Source: Inia geoffrensis
Lineage: Eukaryota > Chordata > Mammalia > Artiodactyla > Iniidae
Assembly: GCA_036417435.1 (NCBI GenBank)
Contig: CM070906.1
Coordinates: forward strand, 44,653,396 to 44,717,395
DNA: 64,000 bases
Direction: 5' to 3'
Part shown: in pieces, positions 34,196 to 44,536 of the stretch
Layout of the letters: the number at the start of each line of letters is the position of its first letter
Position numbering within the stretch: position 1 is the first letter of the stretch
Notes under the pieces: model-generated
What the model saw: the letters and a program-made list of their open reading frames with translations, nothing else
Databases searched by the model: none
Told to the model about the DNA's origin: nothing
Translations under genes and position numbers: made by a program

Positions 34196-35514
34196 ATCAC
34201 CCCCATTGGGATCTGTCTCTCTCTTCCATGGTTATCCTCTCATTTAAAAAAAGGCAAGGAAGTTAGGAAATTGTCTTGCATACTAAGGTCCCCTTGACCA
34301 GAACAAAAGGGTATTTCTGCACGGCTTGGACAATGGGGCATGGGTACCCTGGGCCTGCCATCATCAAATATAACCTCTGCACATCTCACATAATCTCTGC
34401 AAAGGCTCTTCGAAAACCACAGAAGATACAGAGCCTCGAGGCTCACCATCACATCACAGACAGATGTGAAATTTAACTACCAGCCCCCTGAAATAAGTTC
34501 ATCAGCTCAGAAAAGAACAAACGAGACTTGACAACATTCTTGTCAAGACAACTGATAGGAAAGGCCAGGGCTTTGCCACATGAGTACACACTGATTGCTG
34601 CTCGGGGCTTAGAGAATGACGAGCAAATGCAGGCTCTTTGCTGGGAATGTTAGCATGGAACATTCAGAGAAAGACAAGGGTGATTAGAGGAGAAAAGTTG
34701 TGCCCTCTTGGATCCCATTGTACCTGAAAACAAACTAACTTTTCTGATTATTTTTTGATGCTCATATAAAATGAAAAAGAAAAAACCTGCACATTTATTT
34801 TTTTCATTTGTGATAATGTTTCGATGCCAAAGAGAAAATGTGATGAAAATGCCAAGGAAAAGAACTGTGGAATCTATAGCATTCATTGTGTTTACATAGA
34901 GATTATGCTTCTGGTTGTTAACAGCCTCCAGAAGGTAAGCAAGTACTGTATCCACGCATTTAAAATAGAGGAGAGCAGGCGCCGTTCCCATTTTTCAGTA
35001 GGGCAAAATGATTTGGGGGTTGAATATAATTTCCTTTTCCATACAATAAAAACTTTACAAGAAGTTACTCTCTGAGTTCCTTTAATTTTTGTCTCTCTCC
35101 TCTCTAAAAAGTCTTCATTACAAAAAGCCACAGCCAAGGAATTTTGGTATTTCACTGCAAGACTTCAACCTGAAACTGTGATGCAATTAAAATCTTGGAA
35201 AGGATTAGCACAAATATATTCTTGCTCTTGTCTGTCTGCTCTGATAATGGCCGCAGGTTACTCCCAACCTCTCCCTGACCCTCACCACACATGTGCGCAT
35301 ACTGGAACATACACACACATCCATTATTTCAGGCTTGAGTATAAGTTTATGCTTGACGCACTCAGAGCAAAACAATGTGTTCCATTTCTCAGGGCTGCAA
35401 ATAAACCAAGTTGAGAAACACAGAGTAAATACAGATATGAATAAATTATTTCAAGTAACTCCATTTACAATATCCCCAATATTACTGCATCAGGAATGCA
35501 CCAGCTGTACTGGT
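34196..35514. other. Unrecognised sequence
   Basis: No gene or family recognised. 34270-34480 is less AT-rich and open on both strands for about 65-70 codons, but neither translation resembles a known protein. No splice or start context was found. Confidence 0.4.
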
Positions 35515-35655
35515 TAAATGAATTATGGCACGGTCACGCAACGGGCTACTATTGAGGCCGTTAATAATGGCGTCTTAGAGGAATATACAGTAACTTTCAA
35601 AGATGTCCATGATATATTGTTGGCTGAATAAAGCAGACTACAAAACACCACCTGC
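35515..35655 (+). mobile_element. L1M 3'-region fragment, sense
   Basis: 'ggttaaatgaattatggcacgg', 'ctactattgaggccgttaataatgg' and 'aaagatgtccatgatatattgttggctgaataaag' is a diverged copy of the C-terminal/3' region of old L1M elements. Confidence 0.65.
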
Positions 35656-36213
35656 GGTTTATTCCCAATTTTGAAACTACAAAATATGATTATTTTACTC
35701 CTAGTCTCATTGGCAACTAATAGCAAAGAAAAAACATAGTCTAACCTGAAGCTCTAGAAAGTACGTACTTTGACAAAGGTTTGAAACACAAAAATACGTG
35801 TTTTTTTTCTTTGGGTGGTAGAATTCTCTTCTTTTTACTTATCGAGTAAGCTAAAAATGACAAATGACAAACAGATGACAAAGTAAGACTGCCTTTTTCC
35901 AAAATCAGTGAGTTTGAAGATTTTTTAAAATAACCTGACAACAAATAAGCTATATTGGTTTTTAACTGAGCTATCTTTCAGTTACTCAAGAGAAATTTCT
36001 TATTGATCTCATCTGCCTTAAATAGTAAAGTGATAAAATACGTAACCTAGCCAAAGTCCTATTAAGCACCATCACAATGATTGTTAAAACAGACAACAAA
36101 ATGCAGAATTTTCTATAATTTGGAGCGGTGAGAAACAGGAAAGGAAATATGAGGCAAATGGAAATCAGTAAAAAATTTATCCGCCGACAACCTATTTTCC
36201 AAGTGTCAACTTC
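35656..36213. other. Unrecognised sequence
   Basis: Nothing recognised. Confidence 0.4.
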
Positions 36214-36779
36214 TCTGTGGATATTTTACTTTTTTTTGTTGCAATTTTTTTAACGTCTTTATTGGAGTATAGTTGCTTTACAATGGTGTTTAGTTTCTGC
36301 TTTATAACAAAGTGAATCAGTTATACATAAACACATGTCCCCATATCTCTTCCCTCTTGCGTCTCCCTCCCTCCCACCCTCCCTATCCCAACCCTCTAGG
36401 TGGTCACAGAGCACTGAGCTGATCTCCCTGTGCTATGTGGCTGCTTCCCACTAGCTATCTGTTTTACATTTAGTAGTGTATATATGTCCATGCCACACTC
36501 TCACTTCGTCCCAGCTTACCCTCCCTCCTCCCCGTATCCTCAAGTCCATTCTCTAGTAGGTATTCATCTTTATTCTCGTCTTGCCCCTAGGTTCTTCATG
36601 ACCATTTTTTCATTTTTTAGATTCCTTATATATGTGTTACCATAAGGTATCTGTTCTTCTCTTTCTGACTTACTTGTGGCACATATATACAATGGAATAT
36701 TACTCAGCCATAAAAGGAAACGAAACTGAGTTATTTGTAGTGAGGTGGATGGACCTAGAGTCTGTCTGTGGATATTTTA
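36214..36779 (-). mobile_element. Twin-primed (5'-inverted) L1 insertion with 15-bp TSD
   Basis: The duplication tctgtggatatttta flanks the insert (36214-36228 and 36765-36779). From the left, 36229 to about 36670 is an antisense L1 3' end: T-rich tail, 'gtctttattggagtatagttgc', then 3' UTR to 'ttctctttctgacttac'. From about 36671 to 36764 the sequence switches to sense L1 ('gtggcacatatatacaatgg', 'attactcagccataaaagg' ... 'gacctagagtctgtc'). The two parts are adjacent in L1, missing only about 14 bases between them. This is the classic product of twin priming. The ORF across the switch (36632-36934) is incidental. Confidence 0.94.
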
Positions 36780-37010
36780 AAATGAAATTATTTCAAAAAT
36801 TACATGAAAGACAACATGTAAAGATAAATCATTTATGGTTCATAATGTTTCTACTTTCATCTTTTGTGAGCAGGCTGAATTCTCATCTACTATGCTTCTC
36901 CATTGTCCACTTCAGAATAGCTAAAAATGACTAATACAGCTAGAGGGGAGTACTATCTGACACTAAATTCTCTAATTTATTTTTTCCTTCAGTAAATCTG
37001 AGTCTGGGTT
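36780..37010. other. Unrecognised sequence
   Basis: Nothing recognised. Confidence 0.4.
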
Positions 37011-37082
37011 TAAGTTAGTGCTCATGCTTTAAGTTTAAGTTAGTTTAAGTTAGTGCTCATGCTTTAAGTTTGTGCTCATGTT
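37011..37082. repeat. Local tandem duplication
   Basis: 'gtttaagttagtgctcatgctttaa' occurs twice, separated by the 10-base partial unit gtttaagtta, and is followed by a third partial unit 'gtttgtgctcatgtta'. Likely replication slippage. Confidence 0.85.
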
Positions 37083-37134
37083 AGTATTCAATGGGCACTA
37101 AAAGCCAACCAAATAATAATGATAAATCATCAAA

Positions 37135-37390
37135 GCAACAAGAATAATCAAAGCTGCCATGACTTTACTCTGGGCTAGGCACATATATGTGTGTGTGTGT
37201 ATAATGCTGCTGAGATATTTTTATACCTCGTGAAGATTAAAGAAAAACAAAAAACAAAAAACTTGAGGCTGAGACTCATTCCAATTTACCCAAGGTCAAC
37301 TAGCAACCCAGAAGTGGAACCTGAATCAAGTGGAAGTTTGTCTAATTCAGGATCTGTGCACCACACATTGATTTTCTACCTCGCTTAAGG
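37135..37390 (-). mobile_element. MIR relic, antisense, with a short GT run
   Basis: 'ttactctgggctaggcacatatatgtg' is followed after a GT run by 'cttgaggctgagactcattccaatttacccaaggtcaactagcaac' and 'agaagtggaacctgaatcaagtgg', in MIR reverse-complement order. Confidence 0.65.
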
Positions 37391-37682
37391 CTAGCTCTTT
37401 GAAAACAGAGACCTGATCAATCACTAATCCTCCAAGGTGTCCTGTAAGTTTAATTAATGATTCTCCCTTAATGTGAAAATGAAGTTACACAGAAGATGTG
37501 ATTTGATGTACATTCAAATTATAATAAACAGCTAAACTTGAGGAGGTCACAGTGATCATCAACCTAATTTTGCTGGTCCTAATCCATCATAACTTGGTTC
37601 AAAATAAGCCCAATAATCCGGTCTTGGAAATAGAATACATGCCGCAAGTGGATACTGAATGAAGCCATTCTAATTAGCAATT
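37391..37682. other. Unrecognised sequence
   Basis: Nothing recognised. Confidence 0.4.
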
Positions 37683-38626
37683 TAAATTGTGCATTTCTTC
37701 AAAACTACAATGAGATATCATCTCACACCAGTTAGAATGGCCATCATCAAAAAATCTAGAAACAATAAATGCTGGAGAGGGTGTGGACAAAAGGGAACCC
37801 TCTTGCACTGCTGGTGGGAATGTGAATTGGTTCAGCCACTGTGGAGAACAGTATGGAGGTTCCTTAAAAAACTAAAAATAGAACTACCATATGACCCAGC
37901 AATCCCACTACTGGGCATATACCCTGAGAAAACCAAAATTCAAAAAGAGGCATGTACCAAAATGTTCATTGCAGCTCTATTTACAATAGCCCGGAGATGG
38001 AAACAACCTAAGTGCCCATCGTCGGATGAATGGATAAAGAAGATGTGGCACATATACACAATGGAATATTACTCAGCCATAAAAAGAAACGAAATTGAAC
38101 TATTTGTAATGAGGTGGATAGACCTTGAGTCTGTCATACAGAGTGAAGTAAGTCAGAAAGAGAAAGACAAATACCGTATGCTAACACATATATATGGAAT
38201 TTAAGAAAAAAAAATGTTATGAAGAACCTAGGGGTAAGACAGGAATAAAGACACAGACCTACTGGAGAACGGACTTGAGGATGTGGGGAGGGGGAGGGGT
38301 GAGCTGTGATAGGGCGAGGGAGGGGCATGGACATATATATACTAACAAACGTAAGGTAGATAACTAGTGGGAAGCAGCCGCTTGGCACAGGGATATCGGC
38401 TCGGTGCCTTGTGACCGCGTGGAGGGGTGGGATAGGGAGGGAGGGAGGGAGGGAGACGCAAGAGGGAAGAAATATGTGAACGTGTGTATATGTATAACTG
38501 ATTCACTTTGTTATAAAGTAGAAACTGACGCACCACTGTAGAGCAATTATACCCCAATAAAGATGTTAAAAAGAACAAAAAAACAAAAAAACAAAAACAA
38601 AAACAAAAAATAAATTGTGCATTTCT
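37683..38626 (+). mobile_element. 5'-truncated young L1 with 16-bp TSD
   Basis: The exact duplication taaattgtgcatttct (37683-37698 and 38611-38626) flanks a 912-base L1 fragment. It has the ORF2 C-terminus, a 3' UTR with a GGGA-rich tract (38425-38452), the signal AATAAA at 38556-38561 and a (caaaaa)n-type tail. The tail and duplication are nearly unmutated and the ORF2 part is still open, so this is among the youngest L1 insertions in the window. Confidence 0.96.
37709..38204 (+). pseudogene. L1 ORF2 C-terminal fragment, still open
   Basis: About 165 residues of ORF2 C-terminus read without interruption to the natural stop. The Cys/His cluster typical of L1 ORF2 is intact ([19 protein letters not shown]). 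It is followed by [40 protein letters not shown] and [19 protein letters not shown]. The region lacks endonuclease and reverse transcriptase, so it cannot act alone. The ATG at 37689 lies in the flanking duplication and is coincidental. It is a truncated retrocopy, not a host gene. Confidence 0.93.
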
Positions 38627-39414
38627 GTGAACATTTGCATTTAAGGTGGTTGAAATATAAATACAGCTGTTTATGCTTTGGGAGGAAGGAAAGTAGAGAA
38701 AACAAGATGAGGCAGGAAAAGAAAAGAAAACGGAGATTCATTTTTATTGTTTCCCTCTGCTTACAGCATCCAATTCATTAAAGTTTCTGAGACATAATCA
38801 GCTTTTTAAAAAATTCAGATTGTCAAAAGTGCAAAATAAATCAATGCTGATGTAACAAAATAAGTCAGAAAACGAGAAAAAAATGACATCTTTCAAGATC
38901 AACTGTTCCACAGAGTACAGAACAAGCTGGCAGTCTGCTGAACATTATACATTAACTAGCATAAGCACTCAAAAAATATCTGACAGTCAATGCATATCAG
39001 AGTCAGGAGGCAAAAGAATCAGTGCTCCCTGGGGACTGATGTGTTGTGATAGCTCTGACGGTAGGAATTTCTTAGGCACAACGAAGGTCTTATTTTATTG
39101 TATCTACCATAGTGCACATTTTGTGTGTCTCTCCCAGGACAGTATCCACAGCCATGACCAGAAAAAAAGAAAAGAAAAAAAGAAAAAAAAATCACATAGA
39201 AGACTATGAATAAGAGTTCAAGATATCCAGAAAACCTGAAAATGCAAATCACTTTTGTCCATTTATGCATACTTTCCAGAATAATTCAACAGCGGGTATT
39301 ATGGGCAGGGAAGAAAATTCTTGGAAACTAGATTAAACTTAAAGAAATGATCACTTTACATAATGTTTATTCAAAAGGCCATCATTTATTTCTTTCCCAC
39401 TATTAATCTATTAT
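38627..39414. other. Unrecognised sequence with an A-rich tract
   Basis: An imperfect (aaaag)n tract lies at 39160-39192. The 108-codon frame 38883-39209 ends in this tract and has no similarity I recognise. Confidence 0.4.
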
Positions 39415-39550
39415 TTGCATTAATTCATTCTTTTCGGTTGTTTTTTCAATAAATCTGTATCAATCACCTATTAAATGTTAAACACTTTGATAGGCTTTAA
39501 AGCACTAGTGATGCAGTGATAAACGAGATTTTAACTATAAGGGACTCAGC
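39415..39550 (-). mobile_element. L2 3'-end relic, antisense
   Basis: 'attcattcttttcgg' ... 'caataaatctgtatcaatcacctattaaatg', 'ttgataggctttaaagcac' and 'gatgcagtgataaacgagat' follows the L2 terminus in reverse complement. Confidence 0.55.
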
Positions 39551-39599
39551 CAAGTAAGATTTTTGATGCAAAATGTTGATTAATGTTGTAAGAAAAATG

Positions 39600-40008
39600 G
39601 TATCTTAGAAATTTGGGGTCAGTAGCTACTGAATGAGAGTCAAGGAGAAAGAGCAAAGAATGAAATGGAACCAGAGAACTTGGGAACAAGAGGGAAAGAA
39701 AGAAAAGAATAAGGAATGGGAAATAGGACTATACAGAGGAATAGGAAGGGCCTAGCTCAGAAAGCACTGATTAAGAGAAAAATCACATGTTGGAAACTAA
39801 AACAAGGGACACAAGAACAGATGTCAGTGAGAGACAAAGGAAAGATATAAGAATGAGAAAACAAAAGAGGCAAGAGAGGGGACATGAAAGACACTTAATG
39901 AGGGAATAAAAGAGGCATGGTAAATATGGTAGAAGAAATTAAGAAGAAAGAAGAGTGTGAGATGAAGGAAAAGTTGAAGAAAAGGGACTGTTGATTGGGA
40001 ATGAGACA
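39600..40008. repeat. Long purine-rich tract
   Basis: About 400 bases with strong A+G excess on the + strand (for example 39690-39720 and 39925-39985), not a simple repeat and not clearly part of a known family. Confidence 0.65.
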
Positions 40009-40749
40009 TTATGAGACAAAAAACATCCTACAAAGATGTTGAACTAACAACATTACTGGCTCCTGTTCCCAAGGTTAACTGCAGAGAAATACAGAGAGAA
40101 ATCCAATTTAGGAACAAAAGTGGTATTAATTGGTTTTCTGAAGCTGTGACTCTCGGTTGGAGTAAAGGCAGCCCAGCATGGATATGGGAGGGTAATACAG
40201 GAGTTGTTAGCATTCTTTCTTGCTTTTCCTCCACCAGTGCCTCGGGATAACTAGTAATTGTTTCCACAATAGAATTTCAGACCTGTAGTGCAAATGTCGG
40301 CAAGAGAAAAATCAGGGAGAAGAAGAGCCCTATATTAATTAACAAGTTCAAGGAATCAAGGGACAGAATGGCCTAGGGCAGTTGCTTCCCCATTTAGTTC
40401 TCTTCAAATCTCCGGAGATGAGAATTCCCATTTAAGAATTTCCTTCTGATAGTTCTTCTACCTGATGGGGCTGGGGATAAAGTACTGACCTGAGGAGTAG
40501 TTCTGTGGGAAGAGGAGTGATTGAAAGTGTTTTCTAAGGCCAGGTCTCTCTTAGGATGTCTCTTTCCAAGGTCCTAGGTCTCTCTTAAGGCACATTTGAC
40601 ACCTCCCCCTGCCCAGCTCATCTATTTGAAAACTGAGCCCCCAATTTCTGGCCCCCCCCACACACACATTGCCTGCCACAGGGGACAATGACCTCAGGAG
40701 AAGATGGGCTCACAGATCTAAAAGCTAAGACATTTGAGGGAACATCAGT
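40009..40749. other. Unrecognised sequence
   Basis: No gene or family recognised. It includes a short C-run plus CA patch at 40651-40667. Opposed 79-codon frames (40011-40267) overlap and are not convincing. Confidence 0.4.
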
Positions 40750-41640
40750 TTTGAAAGAAAAACCATAAACTGGATTAGAGATTAGAGATATCAAAGTGTA
40801 AAATTAGAACGGGTGCATCAGAATTTAAAATAAGCTTAATAAGCATGCTAAAAATGATAAAAGATGACATTAAAGTTATGAAGAAAAATATATTTTAACA
40901 GAACCAGAGAGAAATATTTGCTCTGGACAAAGTATTGTTGATATAAGAAATACAGCAGATAGCATTTTACTACTTATCCTACAAATGAGGAACAAATTAG
41001 AAACTTGGAGATAAAACTGTAAAACTCTCCAAGAAGGAAAATGTGAAAGAAAAAGAAATAGAAGATATAAAAATAAGGTTAAGAGATAGGAAGATAGAAC
41101 AAAAGTGCTAGGATCCAGAAAACAAGAGATTCAGAAAAAAAGAATATAAAAACAGAGAGAAAAATATTTGAAAAAATAAGAAAGTAAATTTCTCATAATT
41201 AAAAAAAGTTAAAAAAAAAAACAGATTTGATGAGCCCATAGACTGCCAGAGCATAAATCAAAGTTTTCTTTTTTAAACTCACATGTAAAGTACAGAACAG
41301 TTAAAACTATGACAAAATTTAGAATTATCTTAATAATTTCAAGAATGAAAAAACAGAGCACATACAAAGGAATCAAAACACTGGAGGCAATAAGACAATG
41401 GGGTAATGTTTTCAAAATACTGAGAATCAAGAATTTGAATCAAGAATTTTATATTTGGCCAAACTGTCATTCAAACAGAGGGCAATGATTAAAAAAAAAT
41501 TCTCAGCCATACAAGACTTCAAAATTTTGCCCATAAACACCCACTTGTAAAATAGTCTTGGATAAAGTACTTTAAGAAGGAGGAAAAATAAATACAAATC
41601 ATGCAGGAGATACATGAAGCAAAATGAATAAACATCTAGG
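40750..41640 (+). mobile_element. Old L1M/HAL1-type ORF1 region, sense
   Basis: 'gaggcaataagacaatggggtaatgttttcaaaatactgag' followed by 'attttatatttggccaaactgtcattcaaacag' and 'acaagacttcaaaa' matches the ORF1 C-terminal block of old L1/HAL1 elements ('arrqWnnifkvl' to 'ilyp' region), with many stops. The upstream purine-rich part fits the ORF1 coiled-coil region. Boundaries are approximate. Confidence 0.6.
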
Positions 41641-42279
41641 TAATGTTTGTTGTGGTGTTTTAAAAGTAGCTAAGACCAAGTGAAAGAAAAAAAAAAGAAA
41701 ATATAGTCATAAAAATTCCAAATCAAAACATAATTATCAGTACCATGGGATGGGAAAGAAGACCAAGAAATGTGAGAGTTTTCTAAAATTCTTGTCTTAT
41801 TATTGAGAGGTTATAGATTTTAATTTTTTAATGCGTGTGTGTGTGTGGAGATTTAAAAGAAATAAAGTGGGTAACTTCCTCTAAAAATTGACTGGGTGAG
41901 GTGAAGTGATATCTCATTGAGAACCACCAAAGAACCTGGTCAAAATATATTTTAAATCTGTTAAAGATACTGCAGAGTTTAAAAGGTGATTAGGAATTAG
42001 AGGATGAAGATCTGGGAAAAGAAAGAAACACAGAGAGATGAAGGAGGCATTTGGCACCATTTTTACCCCTGGAAATATCTGCCTACTTGAGAAGGGAGAT
42101 CTGAAGGCTGAGAAGCACAGCAGAGCATTCAGTAAATTTGGGCCCAACAGACCAAAGACTACAGAGTTCAGAGCCCACCAAGGAAGGTAAGGTAAAACCC
42201 ATGCTTTGAGTTGGGAACTAGAAGAACTTGAGTTTAAGAGTGAATTGAAATAGACTGGACCACAGAGGGACAAAAGCCC
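41641..42279. other. Probably old repeat sequence, unassigned
   Basis: A short GT run lies at 41836-41847. The interval lies between two L1-like blocks and may be an L1/HAL1 untranslated region, but I could not align it by eye. The minus-strand 119-codon frame (41914-42273) has no recognisable similarity. Confidence 0.35.
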
Positions 42280-43820
42280 TCAAGTAATTTTCAATACCTA
42301 CTTGAAGTGAGGTAATCCCTGCTTAGAATAACATAATCCCAACCGGAAAAAAGAGCTGATTCCTAGTCCTATTTGCCTTTGGTCAAAAGCAAACGAATTT
42401 CTCTGATGAAAGATAAAATAAACGTAGGAATTAAATGGTCTCTACATGTTTTATGTGCAATATCCAGCACACAATATAAATAATCAAACATGTGAAATTA
42501 GAGCTCAACAAGATCATAAAACAAGAGGAACACAGACAATAGAAAATCACCCAGAGGGGATCCAGACCATTATAAGACACATGATGATTAAAAGGACAGA
42601 TTTAAAAGAATGCTGTCTGTAGAAGACCATAATAATAATAAATAATAATACGTGTGATTAAAACATAAATAAAATGGAATAGACTAGAACAGTTATGGTG
42701 TTTTCAAGTCCCTATGTTTTCTAGGGAAATGTAAAAGTACACATTTATATTGAAGTAAGTATGCAGGCTGTGATATAATTATTGAAACAATTAAACAGTA
42801 CTAACTATAAAGATAATAAAGGACAGTTGGAATAAAAAAAATAATCAACCCTAAAGGAAATATGAAAAGAGAAAAAGTAACAAAAAGGAAGTGAAACAAA
42901 TAAGTAGGTAGTAATGAGATGACAGGTATAAACCCATCATATCACTACTCACATTGATAACGGTGATTACATTATACGTAAATGAACTAAATGCTCCAAA
43001 CAAAAGGAAGGAATTGTCTGATGTTTTTTTTTTTTAAAGAGTGTAACAACTTCTAATTATAGGAAAACATTAAATCTGAAGTTTAGAAACTACTAAAGGA
43101 AAACTTTACATACCATGAAATCGTTAGCCAAAAGAAAAGTGGTATAATTGTATTAATATTATAATAGTCTTTAAAGTAAAAATTATTACTACAAAGTGGA
43201 AAACATGACTGAATACAACTCTAAACTTATTTGTACTTAATTATGTAGGCTTGAAATATATTAAGCAAAAAGTTATAAAGTTAAAAGGGAAAATAGGTAA
43301 ATATACAATGTGTAAATTTGAAATCAAATCAGAGATACATGAAATGAGAAATGTGTAAATACACAATCCCAATGGGAGACTTTAAAACACATTTGTCAGT
43401 AACTGCAGTTATAAGCAGACAAAAAATCAGTATGGATACAAAAGATGTGAATAATATAATTAACAAAATTGACCTAATCAACCTAAGTAAAACACTGCAC
43501 CCAACAACTACAGAATTTATGTTTCTTTTCAAGCATAAGTATACCATTTACCAAAATTAACCACCTATTGGTCCGTAAAGTCTCAATGATATTAAAAAAT
43601 TAAATCATGCACACTATATTCTCTTCACAATAGATCAAAACTAGAAATCAGTATCAAAAAGATCATTAGAAAATCCCCAAATGTTTAGAATACATTTTAA
43701 AATAACCAACCAAAGAAGAAGTCACAGTGGAAATCAGAAAAAAATTTTAACTGAATTAAAATGAAAATGTGACACATCAAATTTTTGAGATGGAATTATA
43801 GGAATAGAAGAAAATATAAA
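42280..43820 (+). mobile_element. Old L1M fragment, sense (leader and ORF2 endonuclease region)
   Basis: 'gtgcaatatccagcacacaatataaa' and following is L1M leader-like. From 42960 the endonuclease region is recognisable: 'gtaaatgaactaaatgctccaaacaaaagg', 'caatcccaatgggagactttaaaacac', 'aaatcagtatggatacaaaag', 'cactgcacccaacaactacagaatttatg' and 'gaaatcagtatcaaaaagatc'. It stops where the reverse transcriptase should begin. All frames are broken. Confidence 0.75.
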
Positions 43821-43825
43821 GCTTT

Positions 43826-43826
43826 A

Positions 43827-43865
<39 letters not shown>
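43826..43865. repeat. TA microsatellite at the junction of opposed L1s
   Basis: About 18-19 uninterrupted TA units between a sense L1M fragment and an antisense L1 fragment. Perfectly self-complementary. Confidence 0.95.
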
Positions 43866-43866
<1 letters not shown>

Positions 43867-43867
43867 T

Positions 43868-44335
43868 TTCTGGAAAATATCCCTTATCAACTTAATTAAG
43901 TTTGCTTCTATTAGTTTGCTAAGAGATTTTTAATGGAAGCATTGCTGAATGTCAAAAAATTTCAGCATTGTCAGACACGTCATTGTATTTTCTCACCATT
44001 CTATTGATTACATTCACAGGTTGCTTAATGCTGATCATTACTTGTATTCCTAGGATAAACACTAAATGTAATCATTTTTAATATACGATTGTATTTGATT
44101 TTTCAATATTTTATTTAAAATTTCTCATAAGTGAGACTAGCCTGCAATATTATTTCCTCTTTGCGTATTCTCTTTTATTTATTTTAATTTGTCCTTTCAC
44201 CAGTTTGTGACTAAGATGACAATGTTCTCTTAGAATGACTTAGAGAAGTTTCTCTTTTTTTTTTTATGTTCTGGAATAACTCTGGAGCATTTCAATATCT
44301 TCTTTCAAGGACTGTTATACCTTTCACATTTGGCT
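43868..44335 (-). mobile_element. Old L1 ORF2 fragment, antisense
   Basis: 'cattctattgattacattcacaggttgcttaatg', 'acttgtattcctaggataaacac' and 'gagactagcctgcaatattatttcc' are diverged reverse-complement reverse transcriptase text. The same part of ORF2 appears again at 45170-45350, so this is a separate insertion. Confidence 0.7.
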
Positions 44336-44444
44336 GCCTTTGGTGACAGTGAGAGGTGTCATATATTCAAATGTCATTATGTGTCTATGTCTGTTTCTGG
44401 ATCCTATATTGTTCCATTTGCCTATCTGTATACTCCTGTGTAAC

Positions 44445-44536
44445 TATTGGGTTCGCCAAAAAGTTCGTTTAGGTTTTTCTGTTACATCTTATGGGAAAAC
44501 CCCCGAAATGGAACGAACTTTTAGGTCAACCCAATA
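44445..44536. mobile_element. Mariner-type MITE, 88 bp, flanked by TA
   Basis: It starts ttgggttcgccaaaaagttc (44447) and ends gaacgaacttttaggtcaacccaa (to 44534). The two halves are near reverse complements and the element sits between TA dinucleotides at 44445-44446 and 44535-44536, as expected for mariner insertion. It has no coding capacity. It inserted into the old antisense L1. Confidence 0.93.

Noticed and set aside
34240..34476. Opposed 66-70 codon frames in a less AT-rich patch as a possible exon
   Set aside because: No splice sites, start context or protein similarity was seen. Kept only as a place to test for conservation.
37689..38204. 171-codon open frame, the longest one with clear protein similarity, as a possible gene
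   Set aside because: It is the C-terminal end of L1 ORF2 inside a truncated insertion with target-site duplication; the ATG lies in the flanking duplication.
41914..42273. 119-codon minus-strand frame
   Set aside because: It lies between old L1 blocks, has no recognised domain, and its serine/leucine-rich text is typical of the complement of purine-rich DNA.
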